The notes beneath the pieces were generated by a model. It had not been told where the DNA came from. It made no database searches and saw only the letters and a list, made by a program, of their open reading frames with translations. From UBA1941 sp046329575 (lineage in GTDB: Bacteria > Bacteroidota > Bacteroidia > Chitinophagales > LD1), in assembly GCA_046329575.1 (NCBI GenBank), contig JAXLUJ010000002.1, positions 62,001-126,000 of the forward strand: a DNA stretch of 64,000 bases, given 5' to 3'. Made by a program: the position numbers and the translations under genes. This document shows positions 7,994 through 17,194 of this stretch, piece by piece (the stretch's first letter is position 1; the number at the start of each line of letters is the position of its first letter).

Positions 7994-10900
7994 TTAGCGC
8001 AACAACAACATACGTCGGGTTTTACTGAAAGCGCCTGATTTCATTTCATAGAAATAAACGCCATTCTGTAATTCACCGTCTTCGAATGTTACTTTATGGC
8101 GGCCTTCTGTTTGCGTTCCGTTCACTAACACTTTTACCATTCGCCCGGCTTCATCGAAAATACGAATAGTAACCTCTGCCTTTTGTGGAATTACATATTC
8201 AATTGCCGTTTGTGATGTAAAAGGATTTGGAATGTTCTGCAACAAACTATAACCATCGGGCTGTACCAGCGAATTGATGCCTGTTGCCCAACGTACATTC
8301 AGCACATACGGTTGTGCAATCTGCGCTACTGTGGTATCGGCCACTACATGAATTGTATCGTAGCTAGGCGTGTATTCCACATCATTGTCGGTATCATAAA
8401 CTTTAAACGAAAGTTCACGTCCGGCAATGGCTGTGTCGCCTGCAACGGTGAGGAATACCCGATAACTATTCAATTGCTGAATATACTCGGGCTGTGCTAT
8501 GCCCACGCATGTTGTACCATTCACAAATGCTCCTATCAGATAGTGACTTTCAGTTGCTTCTGAACCATTGAACTGCAACACCGAAGTTACACTCATGTTC
8601 TGTTCATATTGGCTTTGATTTACGTTCCAGGATGGTAAACTGCGATCAGGCGCAATCACGAAATTGAACGCATTTCCTGAACGAAGTTTATAACCCTGCC
8701 CCGGATATAAATAATTCAAAGTACCGGCCCAGTTGCCGCTTTGATAGGAAGTGAATTGATTCTGCGTTTTTAGCAAATCACCATCTGTAGGTATCGTATT
8801 CTTCAGGAACGATTTGGCATCGGAAATATCCTGACGAGGGAAGCCAATCCAGTTCCACCCTGAAGAAAGGGCAATTACATTGGTGTCTTTCACAAACTGC
8901 CCAACATAGTGCAGCGTATCATCGTGGTTGAGGTTCAGCATATAACTTTTCGCGTTATTCATTTGCGATAAAGCGCCAATCCATCTTCCGGTAGAAGCAT
9001 TGTATTCTGCGTACGATTCCTGAGTCTTCACAATGGCGCCATTATTAGCTTTCAGGCTGGCCAGTACTTTCGTAGGCGACATATCTGCGTTCTTTACGTT
9101 CAATGAAAACCAGTTCCAGCCGCGTTTGAAATAAGCCGTTTGATAAACGCCTCCGGTGTGTAAAATATACGGCGCTAAAGGTTGACCGGCTATTCCATCA
9201 TTCACAAAAGGCAATATTTCTTTGGCCTGATATTCCGTTCCCGGTACGGCGTCCCAAATTCGGAACGTGAACGAATCGCCAACAGCACTGTTGCTATAAG
9301 CGGTGATGAATGCCACATATCGGTTGGTAATGGCATCATAGCTTATACCCGCAACACCACGGCATTCCTCACCTTTGAACACCGCAATTGAATCGCGCAC
9401 ATCGGTTGAATGCGGCGTGTTTCCGGCATTCAAACTGTAGTTGGCCACGATGTTCATGCTATACTGATAGTTCGACGGATTAACTTCCCAATGCGGGTTC
9501 GGCTTCACTACATCCAGATTAACAAACAAGAACAATTTCCGGCCGCTGGCAAATGCTATAACGGTATCGGAGTCATGCCCCGGATTCAGTGCATTGCTCA
9601 CCGTAAAGTTCACCGGTAATTGGGAAGGTGTTGCCGGAGTTCCTGGGGCAACATTGTAGAATGCAACCGGCGGAGTAGATAACCAGGATGGCATTTTCAG
9701 TATGCTGAAACTGTCTTGTGGTCCGGTATTCAGCATTATTGCCGTTTTGGTAAGCGATGTTCCGGTGATGGTGTTGATGTTGAGGTTGGAAGGGCTCCAA
9801 TAAACTTTAGAGCGATTCACCATAAAGCTCCACACAATTGGATCTTGCAGCGAATTGCCGTTCAAATCATAAACATTGTTGATAGTTGCGGTTAGGGTCA
9901 CATTTTCCAAACTATCAATCAAGGATGGCGGATTGGTGTAAATGATCAGTTGGTTGCCATTGCACACCACCGAATCGGCTATTACCTGACCATTATCGGC
10001 ACGCACTAATGTTGCATAAATTGGAGAGTAAGTTGACGCCTGTATGCAATCCACCGCTCCATTAAACGAAACCGAAATTTGCTGATTGCGGTTTAATACA
10101 CCATCAGCCGGAGTTGGTGTTCCGAACAATTCCAAAGCATGCCGATCCACACGGCCATGCAGCGTTTGCGATAAAGTGCGGCCACCCGGTTGTGCGCCGC
10201 AATTGGCATAGGCGCGCAATTCATAATCGCCTTCAGGAAGCAGCGAAGTGTTCCAAACAATAGGGTAGTAGGGGCCGCCCAATGCTCCTTTTAATATTGG
10301 AGCAACAGCAGGAAGCCATGTTCCGCCCGGGCGGCGATATTCCAGACCTATGCTGATGAGATTTGGATCGGCGGCATTGTAAGCCGAGAAGATCACCTGT
10401 AACGAATCATGCGAAGACGCATTTACCAGCCAATTATCGGAAGGGGTGTACAAACCAATCGGACTGCAACTGCTTTGGAAGTGCGCTTCAAAATCGATGG
10501 TATTGCCCTCTCCGTCGTCGCACGGCGAAAAACAGCGAACCTGCAAGCCATTGTAATCAGAAGCAATTGGGCCGCGTTCTACAGTAAGCACCACAGGCAA
10601 ATCAGCGCCTGCAGGAACGGTGAAACTAGCCGGGCTGTTGTTGATTTGCTGTCCGCCAATTTTGATAATAGCGCCATCCAGATTGCTTTCAGGAACGGCC
10701 TGCACATTATATGTGCGCATTTCATTGCTTTCGCTCAAATTAACGATATGCGCAACATAGCTTGCCGGAGCGTTAATTGGAACATTCGAAACAGAGGAGT
10801 TCAGCAAAAACATGTTTACCGAATCGCGGGCTTGTGTGCCTTCTTCATGAGGACAACTGGTTGTTCCGGCCGCAATCTTAAAGGCGGGAGTTCCGTAATA

Positions 10901-13900
10901 TTTGTCACTCTTAACATCCACACTCACAAAGTCGCCAGGGTTGCTGTCTTCCAAATGATAACCAATAGTTTTTGAAGTTTGAACATTAGTTGCCGTTGTT
11001 TTACTGATGTTCCAGTGGAAATTCATTTTCGCACCGAAGTTGGTTCCCGAAAAATCTTTTGCACCAAAGAATACACCAATTCCGGCATTTACATCCATAA
11101 ACGTAGTGTAGTCGATAGTGTAGGTTGAATCGTTGGAATTGGTAGAAGAATTATCGTAAGGCGCACCTGCACTAAAAGAAATATTCTGCACAAAGGTGGC
11201 TGCTGTATCGGAATTCTTTCTGTTTTTCTGAAGCACCTGTTTCCAAACATCAATATACGATTGAATCAATTGAATGGTGTCGCCATGTGAAAGCGATTTC
11301 AATAGTTCCAATTGTGGCAACAATGTTTCACTGATATGCTTTTCGGTATAGATGTAAGTAGTGGCCAAACCATCTGCCCCCCAGGCCAACTGCGTATCGC
11401 GTTTCACGGTACAATTTTCAACAGAAATTACATCGGTTAAAGCATAAATCATGTTGAACGAACCGCCAACAAATACATCGCCACTTCTTCCAACAAAATC
11501 AGAAGAAGAGGAAGTGGAGAATTGCTGCGAAGCAGTGAATGTTGTGTTCACATCCGAGCCGTGACTTTGGTCCTGGCCGGTTTGCACTTCGGCCTGAATT
11601 TCTGTTCCCACGCCAATTACAATTCCTGTGAACGGAACCGGAACGCCCGCGCCAATTTTTGCATCTACATACGGACCGGCCGAACCGCCAATCTGATAGG
11701 AATTATGATAGGCATAACTAACTGATGAATCTTTTGACAAAAAGCTGTAACTGCCATCACCCGGAGGATCGTGCAATACGAAAAACGGCAGTTCAGGCGT
11801 TTTGGTCACAAACGTTTGCGTATGCGGGTTGTGGCCCGTAACCAGTATCTGCTTGCCCCAGTTGGCAGAGGTGGAAGATCCTACATGAGCAAAGAATTGC
11901 AGCACTTTCAAATAGGGCGATGCAATATTCGGTTTACCCGGATGTACCGTGTAATCTAATTTCCCATTGTAGAATTTAAGGGTCTGTGCATTGCTAATAT
12001 CGCTGACGTTATCATATACCACAATCTCGCCGGAATCAACCGGACAAGTGGTGCTGTCATAGGCATAGAACTCGTTGATGCGTAATTTCAACTTGGTGTC
12101 ATTGTTTTGCTCCAAAATGTAGCCGTTGTTAAGCGACGGACAAGTTGTGGAAAGCGGGAAGTTGATTACATCAACCGTTATTAATCCATGGAAAACAAAA
12201 TCGGCCCTCGGAGCTAATGCGATATTGGCGGTTACCGTATCGCGAAGTGTATCTATCGCCAGCGCATGATGAATAACCGAATCGTTAACCAGCGTATCGT
12301 TATGCGCCGGAATAGTATCATAATGAAGACTAATTGTTTGAACGTTCGCAGAATCGCGGGCTTTCATATGCACCGAAATCGGACTGCCGGAAAGCGAGGT
12401 GGTGATGTTCGGATCTTCGAACGTTGCATTCATAAAGCCCTTGATGAAATTTACGGTATAGTCCTGTGCAGGCGCAACTATGAAATGCACCGCGCTGCTA
12501 TTGTTGGTGGCAAAGGTGTCCAGCTTTTGATAACTGCTGTTGGTAGATTGAATGGCAACAATGGCATGGTGAGCTACTGCATTTTTACAACCGCCTTTCA
12601 GGCTCAGATAAAGTGTATCAGTAGTGAAATCGGTGAAGTTTACATTAAAATTGTCGTTCAATACGTGCAACACTACGCTATCGGGGCTAAAGCGGTGACC
12701 GGGCAACACCGGTTTGATGGTGTAGTATCCTTCCTGCTGAATGGCTAAACTGAACTGGCCGTTGGCGTTGGTGGTAATGCTGGTGTTTAATCCATTGTTG
12801 TAAATATTCACACCTGCCGAGGCACATCCGTTCACACCGCAGTACGAGTTAGCAGTGAAAAGAATTTTTCCTTTCAATGTAAAAACAGAAGTATCGGTGA
12901 AGTCAACGCCGGAAGCCACATTATTATTCAGCCCCAAGGTTCTCCTTAATGTGTCAGGATTGAAATGATGTGAACCTTTGTGAGGCACAATGGTGAAAAC
13001 GGCGCTATCGTTATAGTACAGATCGTTGAATTGATAGAAACCCGAAGCATCGGTCACCACCGAATCCATAAAGAAATTGCCATCTACTGTAGTGTAGGCA
13101 ACCATGGTAACGCCTGAAACCGCTGCGCTGAATGGCGTGCGAACATTTCCTTTGATCACACCATTCGGCCTTGAACTGCCGGGATCAGTAATGGTGAATG
13201 GTTTATTGTCATTGGCATCTATTGGCGCTACGCCATAAGTATAAACTACTCCGGGCACGCCGTCAAAATCATTGTAAGCAGTTGCATTTTTGTTAACAAT
13301 GGCTAGTTCCTCACCATTTCGGGTGATTTGAATGTCATGCGGCGCGAAACGCGCAAAATTCGGCCATTGCAAATTTGTTTTACCATAATAAGTACGATCT
13401 GAAGCCCGCAATAATTGATTGGTAATGGTTACCGTAAAAGGAGCAGATTGCGTTTCCATTGTACCCCAGGTAGTAGAATAAGAAGAAACGGTATAGGTTA
13501 CTGAACCGTTGATGAGCGCATTGGAATCTATAAACGACCGATCGAAACCGCTTACCGTTCCAACAAGAATTCCGGCGCGATAAATCCGATACTGCATATA
13601 GTTATCCGGCACATCCGAATTTTTTGACCATCGAATTACTGGAACAGTAATACCGCCGGGAATTGTAGTAGTGGTGTTGTAGCCGCCAACCGGAGCGTAC
13701 AATGCATGTGTAGTAGCACTGCGTGTTCCAATATTATCCTGATGATAAGCAACGCTGCCGCCGGAACAGGCTACCGAGCTGCACTCCACACAAATTCCGG
13801 TGTAGTCATGTCCTTTCTTAATAACAGTAACATACCACGTTTGCGTTGAATTGGGCTGATATCCCCACATTGATGAACCGGATGCCGGCATGCTTAACTG

Positions 13901-14140
13901 ACGGTTATGCATATACTGATCCTGGTTGTAGCCATCACCTGCATAAACGCTGATGTCATTATCGCATCCGCAATCAAACGATCCGCAGTTTACACCTGAA
14001 AATGACATGCCCAGATAGTAATCGCTCTGACGGCTGTTATAGGTGTTGAACGCAGTAAATGTTTGTGCGAAAATACTGGCATTACAAAGCGCAAACGCAA
14101 GTGCTATCGCCACTTTTAAAGAGGTCGAAGATTTCTTCAT
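7994..14140 (-). CDS. Giant secreted T9SS type A protein with carboxypeptidase-regulatory-like and Ig-like domains
   Basis: The 2048-residue protein starts with a Sec signal peptide (MKKSSTSLKVAIALAFALC...FAQ). A Cys-rich N-terminal part (NCGSFDCGCDND, CVECSSVAC) is followed by fibronectin-like stretches and at least two carboxypeptidase-regulatory-like domains (GVIKGNVRTPFSAAVSGVTM, TLKGKILFTANSYCG). A bacterial Ig-like domain lies near LELFGTPTPADGVLNRNQQ. Two repeats carry GWNWFSLNV and GWNWIGFPR. The last ~85 residues form a T9SS sorting tail (NIPNPFTSQTAIEYVIP, ending RRMLLLR). It should be a surface or released structural protein; no catalytic motif is recognisable. It is divergent from the type B adhesin operon at 14252. 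Confidence 0.88.
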   Translation of the reverse strand: MKKSSTSLKVAIALAFALCNASIFAQTFTAFNTYNSRQSDYYLGMSFSGVNCGSFDCGCDNDISVYAGDGYNQDQYMHNRQLSMPASGSSMWGYQPNSTQTWYVTVIKKGHDYTGICVECSSVACSGGSVAYHQDNIGTRSATTHALYAPVGGYNTTTTIPGGITVPVIRWSKNSDVPDNYMQYRIYRAGILVGTVSGFDRSFIDSNALINGSVTYTVSSYSTTWGTMETQSAPFTVTITNQLLRASDRTYYGKTNLQWPNFARFAPHDIQITRNGEELAIVNKNATAYNDFDGVPGVVYTYGVAPIDANDNKPFTITDPGSSRPNGVIKGNVRTPFSAAVSGVTMVAYTTVDGNFFMDSVVTDASGFYQFNDLYYNDSAVFTIVPHKGSHHFNPDTLRRTLGLNNNVASGVDFTDTSVFTLKGKILFTANSYCGVNGCASAGVNIYNNGLNTSITTNANGQFSLAIQQEGYYTIKPVLPGHRFSPDSVVLHVLNDNFNVNFTDFTTDTLYLSLKGGCKNAVAHHAIVAIQSTNSSYQKLDTFATNNSSAVHFIVAPAQDYTVNFIKGFMNATFEDPNITTSLSGSPISVHMKARDSANVQTISLHYDTIPAHNDTLVNDSVIHHALAIDTLRDTVTANIALAPRADFVFHGLITVDVINFPLSTTCPSLNNGYILEQNNDTKLKLRINEFYAYDSTTCPVDSGEIVVYDNVSDISNAQTLKFYNGKLDYTVHPGKPNIASPYLKVLQFFAHVGSSTSANWGKQILVTGHNPHTQTFVTKTPELPFFVLHDPPGDGSYSFLSKDSSVSYAYHNSYQIGGSAGPYVDAKIGAGVPVPFTGIVIGVGTEIQAEVQTGQDQSHGSDVNTTFTASQQFSTSSSSDFVGRSGDVFVGGSFNMIYALTDVISVENCTVKRDTQLAWGADGLATTYIYTEKHISETLLPQLELLKSLSHGDTIQLIQSYIDVWKQVLQKNRKNSDTAATFVQNISFSAGAPYDNSSTNSNDSTYTIDYTTFMDVNAGIGVFFGAKDFSGTNFGAKMNFHWNISKTTATNVQTSKTIGYHLEDSNPGDFVSVDVKSDKYYGTPAFKIAAGTTSCPHEEGTQARDSVNMFLLNSSVSNVPINAPASYVAHIVNLSESNEMRTYNVQAVPESNLDGAIIKIGGQQINNSPASFTVPAGADLPVVLTVERGPIASDYNGLQVRCFSPCDDGEGNTIDFEAHFQSSCSPIGLYTPSDNWLVNASSHDSLQVIFSAYNAADPNLISIGLEYRRPGGTWLPAVAPILKGALGGPYYPIVWNTSLLPEGDYELRAYANCGAQPGGRTLSQTLHGRVDRHALELFGTPTPADGVLNRNQQISVSFNGAVDCIQASTYSPIYATLVRADNGQVIADSVVCNGNQLIIYTNPPSLIDSLENVTLTATINNVYDLNGNSLQDPIVWSFMVNRSKVYWSPSNLNINTITGTSLTKTAIMLNTGPQDSFSILKMPSWLSTPPVAFYNVAPGTPATPSQLPVNFTVSNALNPGHDSDTVIAFASGRKLFLFVNLDVVKPNPHWEVNPSNYQYSMNIVANYSLNAGNTPHSTDVRDSIAVFKGEECRGVAGISYDAITNRYVAFITAYSNSAVGDSFTFRIWDAVPGTEYQAKEILPFVNDGIAGQPLAPYILHTGGVYQTAYFKRGWNWFSLNVKNADMSPTKVLASLKANNGAIVKTQESYAEYNASTGRWIGALSQMNNAKSYMLNLNHDDTLHYVGQFVKDTNVIALSSGWNWIGFPRQDISDAKSFLKNTIPTDGDLLKTQNQFTSYQSGNWAGTLNYLYPGQGYKLRSGNAFNFVIAPDRSLPSWNVNQSQYEQNMSVTSVLQFNGSEATESHYLIGAFVNGTTCVGIAQPEYIQQLNSYRVFLTVAGDTAIAGRELSFKVYDTDNDVEYTPSYDTIHVVADTTVAQIAQPYVLNVRWATGINSLVQPDGYSLLQNIPNPFTSQTAIEYVIPQKAEVTIRIFDEAGRMVKVLVNGTQTEGRHKVTFEDGELQNGVYFYEMKSGAFSKTRRMLLLR

Positions 14141-14251
14141 ATCAAAATTTGAGACGTGAAACTAATCATTAATATGAAAGAATTTCGTCATATTTTATAT
14201 CAAAATAAGTTTAGGTTTGCGAACCTCTGAACTATAACTTAACCGAACTTC

Positions 14252-16249
14252 ATGAAGAAATTTCACGCACCGTATGCTGCACTGCTATTGCTATTCAGCA
14301 TTTCTTTCGCTAAAGTGCAGGCGCAGGTTTTACAACGCGATTCAGTGGCGCTGGTTGATTTTTACAATACTGCAAATGGCCCTGACTGGTTCAATAAAAC
14401 GAATTGGCTTACCGGCAATGTTAGTACGTGGTATGGCGTAAAAACCAATGCCGGCCGCGTTTCCGGCTTGTATCTGCCGGCAAATAACCTGAGTGGATCT
14501 GCCAGCGACTCGCTCCGGAATCTTACCGCATTGAAATCGCTGATACTGAATGCGAATCGCCTTACTCAGTTTCCGTCACTATCGGGCTTAAGTTTGGATA
14601 CGCTTAAGTTGCAAAACAATGCGCTCACTTTTCGCGATCTGCTTCCAAACAAAACAGTAGCCGCTACTTTTCAATATGCACCGCAAGACAGCATTGATAT
14701 GATGTACGACACTCTGGTAACCGAGCAAAACACCATCGTACTTTCCGTAAACGCCGATAATACCCCACCGATAGGCGACAATTATGAATGGTATCGGAAT
14801 GGAACATCAATTGTTTCCAGCGCGTCCAATGTCTATTCGATTCTTTGCATGGATAGCACTCAGGCCGGTACTTATACCGTAGCCATCACAAATTCGCAAC
14901 TACCATTATTAACGCTAAACAGAAGAATGATCCGGCTTTCGGTTCGCCGTCTCGCCAATCCGGGTGCCGATTTTTCAGTTTGCGGTACCGATGCCACACT
15001 TCAGGGTGAGGTGCCTTCCGGAGGTTCGGTGAAATGGACGGTAATCAGCGGCGGAGCCAGCATTACTAATGACACTATGGCGCTCACCGCCGTTCATAAT
15101 CTGGCCATCGGCACCAATGTGCTGCAATACAGCGTTTCGGCAAATAATATTTCCTGCGGTTCCGGAGTATCCTCTATCGGTTACCTAACCATCATGCGCG
15201 ACACCAACCCCGGCCTTCCAAACGCAGGAGTCGATCAAAGCGTGTGTCGGTCTTTCGCCACCTTATCTGCAATTACGCCAACTGTTGGTACCGGAAACTG
15301 GACCGTGACCAAAGGTACAGGTGTTGTTGCGCAACCGGGAACTGCAGTTTCCGGCGTCAGCAATCTTTCATCCGGTGAAAATATTTTCCGGTGGATGCTT
15401 GCCAACGGCGCCTGTGCACCAAGCATTTTCGATGAGGTGAAAATTTTCCGCGATGATACCTTACCTACCGTATCAGCCGGTCCTCGTGATTCTACATGCT
15501 TCAGCAATTACGATCTGAAAGCTTCGCTTCCTACAAATACCAGCGGCGTGTGGACCGTAATTTCTGGAAGCGGAATATTTACCGACGCTACTTCACCTAC
15601 TACCAACGTAAGCGGACTACAGGAATATTCGAATGTGTTGCGTTGGACGGTTGCTAATAGTTGCAATGTAGTAAGCAACGATGTAGAAATAAATGTGTTT
15701 CGTTTCCTGAAAGCCAATGCCGGCGCCGATCGCGAGGTGTTCTATTCACCTATTGTGAAATATGCGCTAGGCGATACGGTGGCTTCAGGCGGAAATGGAC
15801 ACTACAGCTACGTTTGGGGACCAACAGCGAATATTGATAGTCCGAATGCCGCGCATCCAAAGTTCCTGACGCCCGATGCCGGAACTTTTACCTTCGAGCT
15901 GAACGTAAGTGATTCGCACGGGTGTATGGCTACCGATGAAGTAACTATCACGGTGGTGAAAAAAGATGTATTAGACGTTCCTACTTTATTCACACCTAAC
16001 AACGATGGGCTGAACGACGAGTTTTATGTTCCCGGAATTGAAAGCTATCCTGATAACGAACTGATCGTATTCGACCGGAACAATCAAGTGGTGTACCGGA
16101 AACAAGGTTACCGCAACGATTGGAAAGGAATCAATGAAGAAGGATTTGGGAAAACCGATCAGTTGTTGCCCGCCGATACTTATTTCTACACATTGAAAAC
16201 CGATGGAAGTAAACCTTTGCAGAAAGGCTTTTTCCTGATTAAATACTAA
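14252..16249 (+). CDS. T9SS type B sorting-domain adhesin with LRR-like and PKD domains
   Basis: 665 residues with a signal peptide ending near KVQAQ. Residues 30-140 look like a short leucine-rich repeat region (ANGPDWFNKTNWL, LYLPANNLSG, LKSLILNANRL). Next come three similar beta domains carrying GxWTVxxGxG motifs (GNWTVTKGTG, GVWTVISGSG), then a PKD-like domain (ANAGADREV to GCMATDEVTITV). The last ~90 residues are the gliding-motility-associated C-terminal (CHU_C, type B) sorting signal, with VPTLFTPNNDGLNDEF and RNDWKGINEEG. Type B cargo is usually encoded beside its PorP/SprF partner, and such a gene begins 6 bases downstream. A -7-like TAGGTTTG lies at 14212-14219. Confidence 0.9.
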   Translation: MKKFHAPYAALLLLFSISFAKVQAQVLQRDSVALVDFYNTANGPDWFNKTNWLTGNVSTWYGVKTNAGRVSGLYLPANNLSGSASDSLRNLTALKSLILNANRLTQFPSLSGLSLDTLKLQNNALTFRDLLPNKTVAATFQYAPQDSIDMMYDTLVTEQNTIVLSVNADNTPPIGDNYEWYRNGTSIVSSASNVYSILCMDSTQAGTYTVAITNSQLPLLTLNRRMIRLSVRRLANPGADFSVCGTDATLQGEVPSGGSVKWTVISGGASITNDTMALTAVHNLAIGTNVLQYSVSANNISCGSGVSSIGYLTIMRDTNPGLPNAGVDQSVCRSFATLSAITPTVGTGNWTVTKGTGVVAQPGTAVSGVSNLSSGENIFRWMLANGACAPSIFDEVKIFRDDTLPTVSAGPRDSTCFSNYDLKASLPTNTSGVWTVISGSGIFTDATSPTTNVSGLQEYSNVLRWTVANSCNVVSNDVEINVFRFLKANAGADREVFYSPIVKYALGDTVASGGNGHYSYVWGPTANIDSPNAAHPKFLTPDAGTFTFELNVSDSHGCMATDEVTITVVKKDVLDVPTLFTPNNDGLNDEFYVPGIESYPDNELIVFDRNNQVVYRKQGYRNDWKGINEEGFGKTDQLLPADTYFYTLKTDGSKPLQKGFFLIKY

Positions 16250-16255
16250 GCTACC

Positions 16256-17176
16256 ATGAAGAAAATTTATTTACACTTCGTATTGCTGGTTGCCGTTGCT
16301 GTTGCGGCTTTGCAGGGTCGCGCTCAGGATTGGCGGCATTATATGCTCAATAACCAATCGGTTTATAATCCGGCTTTTACCGGGGCATCGGAACAAGTAG
16401 TGGGCTCGCTAAATTACAATATGCAGGCCGCTGGTTTTCCCGGAACGCCTAAAACGGCTATGGCTCAGTTTAATGGTCGCCTGGGCTTTTCAAATGCCGC
16501 TCTTGGTGGCGGTGTTTCCTACGCCAACTATGGCATCCTTAGCAACTACGGCACTTTCCTGAATTTTGCCTACGGCATTCCTTTTCGAAATCATCACCGC
16601 ATCCAATTGGGGTTTGGCGGTTCTTTCAATTTCCTACAGGAAAAAGGAAGCTCCCTTTCTACTACACTTATTGGCGATGATGTGTACAAGGTGAACGCTA
16701 ATGCCATGCAGTTCAATTTCACGGTTGGCGCTGCTTATGTTGGAAAGAATTTTTGGGTAGGCTTCGCCGTTCCTAAGCTCATTCGCAACTCCTACGATTA
16801 CTCGCTTTCAAAAAATAAAGTGCGTTTGGCGGCTTTCAATTTTAATTTAATGGCAGGGTACGATTTGCGTTTCGGTAATTTCCATTTCTTACCTTCCTTC
16901 TTATTGCGTAGCGATGAACAAACTCGTTTCAATTGCGAAATCAACACACTTTTCAAATACAAAGAAGCGGTTTGGTTTGGGCCCTACTACCGCGTAAATG
17001 CAGCTTACGGATTGATTCTGGGCGTGGGGATCACCAAATACCTGCAACTCAGCTATGCCGGCGAAATTCAACAAACCAAACTTCGTACCGCCAGCTATGG
17101 CAGTCATGAAATTACACTCGGATTCCGCCTTCCAAAATCGCATGGAAAAATTGCACAAGGACCTCGTTATTTTTAG
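16256..17176 (+). CDS. PorP/SprF family T9SS outer-membrane protein
   Basis: 306 residues with a signal peptide (VAVAALQGRAQ). The mature start DWRHYMLNNQSVYNPAFTGAS is the family signature of PorP/SprF proteins, which fold as outer-membrane beta-barrels and serve as surface attachment partners for type B cargo. The rest alternates short aromatic beta-strands, such as GFGGSFNFLQEKG and VGFAVPKLIRN, and ends GFRLPKSHGK. It sits between a type B adhesin (6-base gap) and an OmpA-domain lipoprotein (18 bases to its ATG), the standard three-gene order of this module in Bacteroidota. Confidence 0.93.
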   Translation: MKKIYLHFVLLVAVAVAALQGRAQDWRHYMLNNQSVYNPAFTGASEQVVGSLNYNMQAAGFPGTPKTAMAQFNGRLGFSNAALGGGVSYANYGILSNYGTFLNFAYGIPFRNHHRIQLGFGGSFNFLQEKGSSLSTTLIGDDVYKVNANAMQFNFTVGAAYVGKNFWVGFAVPKLIRNSYDYSLSKNKVRLAAFNFNLMAGYDLRFGNFHFLPSFLLRSDEQTRFNCEINTLFKYKEAVWFGPYYRVNAAYGLILGVGITKYLQLSYAGEIQQTKLRTASYGSHEITLGFRLPKSHGKIAQGPRYF

Positions 17177-17194
17177 AAATTGGTAAACCTCTTT

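Noticed and set aside
10409..10975. 188-codon open frame antisense to the giant T9SS gene
   Set aside because: It lies wholly inside a well-supported gene, has no recognisable domain, and its composition is that of a complement frame. The same applies to 12266-12748 (160 codons) and 23988-24578 (196 codons).
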